8,384 bases of DNA from CAZTPH01 sp031552655. GTDB taxonomy: Bacteria; Pseudomonadota; Gammaproteobacteria; UBA9339. The stretch is from NCBI GenBank assembly GCA_031552655.1, contig JAVBML010000018.1, positions 1-8,384 of the forward strand. The letters are read 5' to 3'. The translations under genes were made by a program, and so were the position numbers. The notes under the pieces were generated by a model. It was not told the DNA's origin and did no database searches. It saw only the letters and a list, made by a program, of their open reading frames with translations. Of this stretch, positions 5,466 to 8,384 are shown one piece after another (position 1 is the first letter of the stretch; the number at the start of each line of letters is the position of its first letter).

Positions 5466-7553
5466 ATGATAATTTACACCCCCAAAGATTTTCTCCTAGA
5501 GATTGGTACGGAAGAATTACCACCGCGGGAAATTGATACCCTAGCGTCCTCTCTGCGACAAATCATGGAAACTAAATTACACAGTTTGGGACTGAATTAT
5601 GAATCCGCCAAAGTCTTCAGTACTCCTCGGCGCCTCGCAGTACTAATTACCAAATTAATACTCCAGCAACCGGATCAAATTGTAGAACGCAAAGGGCCGC
5701 CCCTGGCCATTGCCTTCGATACCTCCTCTAAGCCAACGTTAGCGGCATTAAAATTTGCGGAAAAATGTCAAACCGATTTAGCCAACGTAGAAACCATAGA
5801 GGAACGTGGAGAAAAATTTCTATATTATAAAAACATAACCCCCGGTATTGCTACCTATAAGCTACTGCCAGATATTATTCTAGAAAGTATTACTAAATTG
5901 CACTGCAGAAAACCCATGTATTGGGGTAATCACTACGGTCCCTTTGCGAGACCAATTAGATGGTTAGTTGCACTATTCGGCAATGAAATAATTCCCCTGG
6001 AACTCTGGGGAGTTGAAGCCTCTAATAAAACCCAGGGACACCGCGCCTATCTTAATAATCCCCTGGTAATTACCGAAGCACTCAACTATGAAGAGTTACT
6101 AGAATTTGCTGGTCATGTTACCGTGGATCCAGTCAAACGACGTCAAAAAATCACCGTTGCTATCTCTGAACTCCTTGGTCAAACCCCATTGGATCTAGAT
6201 GAAGAGTTGTTGGTGGAAGTGGTTAACCTAGTGGAATGGCCACACGTAGCACTGGGTTGTTTTGACAAGCGCTTCCTCGCTATGCCCCGGGAAGTACTCA
6301 TGGCAACCCTAAAAAATCATCACCGCTGCTTTGTCGTACCCGATGGTAACGGAATAAAAAATCAATTCCTCATTGTTAGTAATACCATCGATTTATTAAA
6401 TAACATTAGCCGTGGCTTTGAAAAAGTCATCGCTGCCCGTCTCACCGATGCCGAATATTTCTATAAATTAGATCTGCGGCAACCACTATCCAGTAATCTA
6501 GAGAAATTAGCTCAGATAACTTTTCAAGAGGGCCTTGGTTCTCTCTATGATAAAGCCCAGAGACTGGTTATGTTAGCAGAATTTTTGGCTGCAACACTGG
6601 CAATGGAAAGTGACCTAGCTGGGCGTACGGCTCTCCTTGCAAAGTGTGATCTAGCTACCACCATGGTAGGGGAATTTCCCGAACTACAGGGCACCATGGG
6701 TTTTCACTACGCCCTACGACAAAATGAACCCGCAGCAGTTGCTCTAGCAATTCGTGAACACTATCTACCAAGATTTGCCAAGGATCAACTTGCCACCTCT
6801 AAATTGGGTCAAATCATTGCCATAGCTGACCGCATCGATACCCTTGTGGGTCTCTTTATATTGGGAAAAGTGCCAACGGGAGAAAAAGACCCCTTTGGGC
6901 TACGACGCGCTGCCCTGGGCCTAATAAAAACAATTTTACATGGTGAATTTTCGCTAAATTTAATAACTCTAATTGCAAAATCCTGCGCCACCTATGGCAC
7001 TAAATGTGCTAATCCTAAAATTGTGGAACAGCAATTGCTCACATTTATCTATGAAAGATTGCAAAATCTTTGCCTAGAGAATGGCGAAGAAATTAGCGTG
7101 GTGCGAGCTATCTTGGCAACATCTCCCAGCGATCTATTGGATTTCACAAAAAAACTAGCGGCCCTAGGTAATTTCTTTCGCCTTCCTAGCGCTACCTCCC
7201 TCCTGGAATCCCATAGAAGAATACATAATATCCTAAATAAAAATATCCCTACTCAGCAACAGCCCTGGACCAAGCAACTCTTTGAAGACTCCGCAGAAAA
7301 AAATCTGGCGCATTGTATTACTAGCCTTAAAGGCGAGATTATCGATCTAAATCACCGAGGTTGCTATAAAGAACTTCTGGAAAAATTGCTATTGTTAGTA
7401 GATCCCCTGGATCAATTTTTTGCTAAAGTTATGGTTATGACAGAAAACGAAAAGATACGCCATAATCGCCTAGCTATGCTGAAAGATATCTATATTCTCT
7501 TCAACACTTTGGCCGATTTTTCCCATTTAATTTCCAGCTCCTCTAAATCCTAG
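5466..7553 (+). CDS. glyS: Glycyl-tRNA synthetase beta subunit
   Basis: GlyS is the tRNA-binding partner of GlyQ in the alpha2beta2 enzyme. The 695 residues are full length (E. coli 689). The signature LEIGTEELPP is at 11-20, followed by TPRRLAVL (53-60), ERKGPP (74-79) and RPIRWLVAL (162-170). Then come NLVEWP (254-259), FLAMPREVLMATLK (270-283) and the HD-like domain region with AKCDLATTMVGEFPELQGTMG (392-412) and IADRIDTL (453-460). KDPFGLRRAALG is at 474-485. The C-terminal DALR-type anticodon-binding region ends with FFAKVMVM and IRHNRLAML (651-672). The gene starts 13 bases after glyQ with a purine-rich GAAGAA directly before the ATG. It ends facing the convergent ferritin-like gene, 76 bases away. 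No truncation or missing block was seen. Confidence 0.98.
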   Translation: MIIYTPKDFLLEIGTEELPPREIDTLASSLRQIMETKLHSLGLNYESAKVFSTPRRLAVLITKLILQQPDQIVERKGPPLAIAFDTSSKPTLAALKFAEKCQTDLANVETIEERGEKFLYYKNITPGIATYKLLPDIILESITKLHCRKPMYWGNHYGPFARPIRWLVALFGNEIIPLELWGVEASNKTQGHRAYLNNPLVITEALNYEELLEFAGHVTVDPVKRRQKITVAISELLGQTPLDLDEELLVEVVNLVEWPHVALGCFDKRFLAMPREVLMATLKNHHRCFVVPDGNGIKNQFLIVSNTIDLLNNISRGFEKVIAARLTDAEYFYKLDLRQPLSSNLEKLAQITFQEGLGSLYDKAQRLVMLAEFLAATLAMESDLAGRTALLAKCDLATTMVGEFPELQGTMGFHYALRQNEPAAVALAIREHYLPRFAKDQLATSKLGQIIAIADRIDTLVGLFILGKVPTGEKDPFGLRRAALGLIKTILHGEFSLNLITLIAKSCATYGTKCANPKIVEQQLLTFIYERLQNLCLENGEEISVVRAILATSPSDLLDFTKKLAALGNFFRLPSATSLLESHRRIHNILNKNIPTQQQPWTKQLFEDSAEKNLAHCITSLKGEIIDLNHRGCYKELLEKLLLLVDPLDQFFAKVMVMTENEKIRHNRLAMLKDIYILFNTLADFSHLISSSSKS

Positions 7554-7629
7554 CCATGGCAATTTAGTAGGATAGACCAATTATTTTTAATTACTCTTGG
7601 CCCCTAGTCTTAAACGGCTAAATAGTGTT

Positions 7630-8070
7630 CTAACCCAGCAAAGTTTGTAACTCCACCACGTGCTCCTGCTCATCGATGATCACATGACGTAATTCATGCT
7701 CCAAGGTTTCGTACTCATAGGGTAGAGCACCTTTGTTTTCCATGACCTTAGCATAGATTTTTTTATAGAAATCGATGGCCGCTTTCTCATCGTGAAGATT
7801 AATATCTAAAATAGATTTTATATCCCCCGCTGGCTGGGTAGCTGCCAATTCCATGCACGGCACACCGCCGAGATAGCTGGCAATGAGGGTGCGAAATTTT
7901 TCTTCGTGCTCCGCTTCATCGGAGGCCAATTCCCGCAAGCGCGCAATAATTGCCTCGGCGTGAACTCCCGATACCTGTTCGGCATGGGTTAGATACTGTA
8001 TACGCGCTGCGTGTTCTAGGCGTAGAGCTTGGTTCAGCATTTCCACTAATTCTGCTTTAATATTGCTCAT
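7630..8070 (-). CDS. Bacterioferritin-like (ferritin-like diiron) protein lacking the usual heme-ligand methionine
   Basis: This is a 146-residue four-helix protein with a complete set of diiron ligands in the bacterioferritin pattern: Glu19 (helix A, RLEHAARIQY), Glu52 with His55 (ExxH in DEAEHEEK, helix B), Glu95 (helix C, LHDEKAAIDFY) and Glu134 with His137 (ExxH in IDEQEHVVEL, helix D). It is shorter than E. coli bacterioferritin (158). In E. coli Bfr the residue right after the helix-B Glu is Met52, the axial heme ligand; here it is Ala53, so heme binding in the usual way is unlikely. The role is probably iron oxidation or storage, or peroxide defence, in the cytoplasm; cage assembly cannot be judged. 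The gene has a near-perfect ribosome binding site and promoter and stands alone, converging on glyS. It could equally be called a ferritin-like domain protein rather than true Bfr. Confidence 0.9.
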   Translation of the reverse strand: MSNIKAELVEMLNQALRLEHAARIQYLTHAEQVSGVHAEAIIARLRELASDEAEHEEKFRTLIASYLGGVPCMELAATQPAGDIKSILDINLHDEKAAIDFYKKIYAKVMENKGALPYEYETLEHELRHVIIDEQEHVVELQTLLG

Positions 8071-8076
8071 GAATTT

Positions 8077-8083
8077 CTCCTCC
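8077..8083 (-). promoter_or_regulatory. Strong ribosome binding site of the ferritin-like gene
   Basis: On the minus strand this reads GGAGGAG, 6 bases before the ATG (complement of 8068-8070). It is the best Shine-Dalgarno sequence in the window and suggests high expression. Confidence 0.85.
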
Positions 8084-8105
8084 GAAATAATTTTACGTAG
8101 AAATG

Positions 8106-8134
8106 ATTATAGTCTCATGGAGAGCTAACTGCAA
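8106..8134 (-). promoter_or_regulatory. Sigma-70-type promoter of the ferritin-like gene
   Basis: On the minus strand a perfect -10 TATAAT (8111-8106) lies 17 bases downstream of TTGCAG (8134-8129), a 3 of 6 match to the -35 consensus. Transcription would start near 8099, giving a leader of about 28 bases that includes the ribosome binding site. No Fur-type palindrome could be recognised by eye. Confidence 0.6.
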
Positions 8135-8264
8135 CCCTAGAACTAGACTAAAGGAATTTCATTGTAGAGAAACGAGCGAAACGATATGCCATATTGCAAT
8201 GATAAATATTGATCTTACCCTATTTTACCGGACACTAAATTGTTAGAATTTGTGAACTACCAAA

Positions 8265-8270
8265 GAGGTG
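8265..8270 (+). promoter_or_regulatory. Ribosome binding site of the IS orfA remnant
   Basis: GAGGTG lies 6 bases upstream of the ATG at 8277. The same arrangement precedes orfA in IS3, which supports both the start codon and the family call. Confidence 0.6.
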
Positions 8271-8276
8271 TCAAAT

Positions 8277-8384
8277 ATGTTAAAAAAAACACAGAGAAGT
8301 TATCCAAAAGAGTTTAAACAGGAGTGCCGCTAACTCGTGAAACGTTTAGGCCATCGTGACCCCTAAACGTACTCGTCTTAACGC
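8277..8384 (+). pseudogene. Broken IS3-family transposase orfA (N-terminal part)
   Basis: Translation from the ATG gives an orfA-like N-terminus, MLKKTQRSYPKEFKQECR, whose RxY-xEFKxE pattern is typical of the start of the helix-turn-helix protein OrfA of IS3-family elements. A TAA at 8331-8333 stops it after 18 codons. The same frame goes on as LVKRLGHRD, which fits the next part of OrfA (family pattern EAxxLVxxxG), so a single in-frame nonsense change is more likely than a frameshift at this point. Further stops follow at 8364 and 8379, where similarity fades. A functional OrfA cannot be made from this copy without suppression. Confidence 0.7.
8342..8370. repeat. 9-bp perfect inverted repeat with an 11-base loop
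   Basis: ACGTTTAGG (8342-8350) is matched by its reverse complement CCTAAACGT (8362-8370). It lies inside the broken orfA, just after the first stop and across the point where similarity to OrfA fades. No T-run follows within view, so it is not an obvious terminator. Its function is unknown. Confidence 0.6.

Larger units (their letters stand above)
8210..8384 (+). mobile_element. Left end of a degenerate IS3-family insertion sequence (runs to the window edge)
   Basis: The sequence starting at 8210 reads TGATCTTACCC, which from memory is identical to the left terminus of E. coli IS3. Fifteen bases into it a GGACAC block (8230-8235) corresponds to the GGACAC of the IS3 terminal repeat. The leader then carries an AGAGGTG ribosome binding site and an ATG, as in IS3, followed by an orfA-like start. 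The orfA frame is broken, so this copy looks inactive. The right end and the target-site duplication lie beyond the window, so the length and completeness of the element are unknown. Confidence 0.72.

Noticed and set aside
7547..7600. Weak inverted repeats between glyS and the ferritin-like gene (ATCCTA/TAGGAT, CTAAAT/ATTTAG, and CCAATTA with TAATT-TTGG), a possible two-way terminator.
   Set aside because: Stems are only 5-7 bp, the first two compete with each other, loops are 13-15 bases or the arm is interrupted, and no GC-rich stem precedes the T-rich stretch.

Overview
The window looks like part of a moderately AT-rich gammaproteobacterial chromosome. RuvA, RuvB, GlyQ and GlyS all read as gammaproteobacterial-type housekeeping proteins. 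A Com1/ScsC-like thiol-disulfide protein and a large eukaryote-like leucine-rich-repeat (LRR) protein would suit a host-associated lineage such as the Legionellales (Coxiella, Rickettsiella, Legionella relatives). That placement is inference from protein resemblance; there is no rRNA or other decisive marker here.

Layout. Positions 1-1525 hold an LRR protein of the ribonuclease-inhibitor type. Its reading frame is still open at the left window edge, so the gene may be 5'-partial. A 147-base intergenic stretch with a good promoter candidate (1609-1636) follows. Then come six same-strand genes: ruvA (1673-2251), ruvB (2311-3315), a HIT-family hydrolase (best start 3355), a membrane-anchored DsbA-like protein (3764-4591), glyQ (4604-5452) and glyS (5466-7553). 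The gaps are 59, 39, 70, 12 and 13 bases, so dsbA-like-glyQ-glyS is almost certainly one transcript. ruvAB-hit may be another, with an extended -10 element at 3727-3735 before the dsbA-like gene. Convergent to these, on the minus strand, is a small ferritin-like/bacterioferritin-like protein (8070-7630) with a strong promoter and ribosome binding site.

The right edge (8210-8384) carries the left end of an IS3-family insertion sequence: an 11-base terminus, a leader with ribosome binding site, and the start of orfA. The orfA frame is broken by a stop after 18 codons, so this copy looks degenerate, and a 9-bp inverted repeat follows the break.

Function. RuvA and RuvB form the Holliday-junction branch-migration motor; ruvC is not adjacent in the visible sequence. 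GlyQ and GlyS are the two subunits of the bacterial heterotetrameric glycyl-tRNA synthetase. The DsbA-like protein probably acts in the envelope, the ferritin-like protein in iron or oxidative-stress handling, and the LRR protein most likely binds another protein. Most of the window is ordinary core genome. The accessory material is at the two ends: the LRR protein and the IS remnant. I did not find a convincing new multi-gene system.
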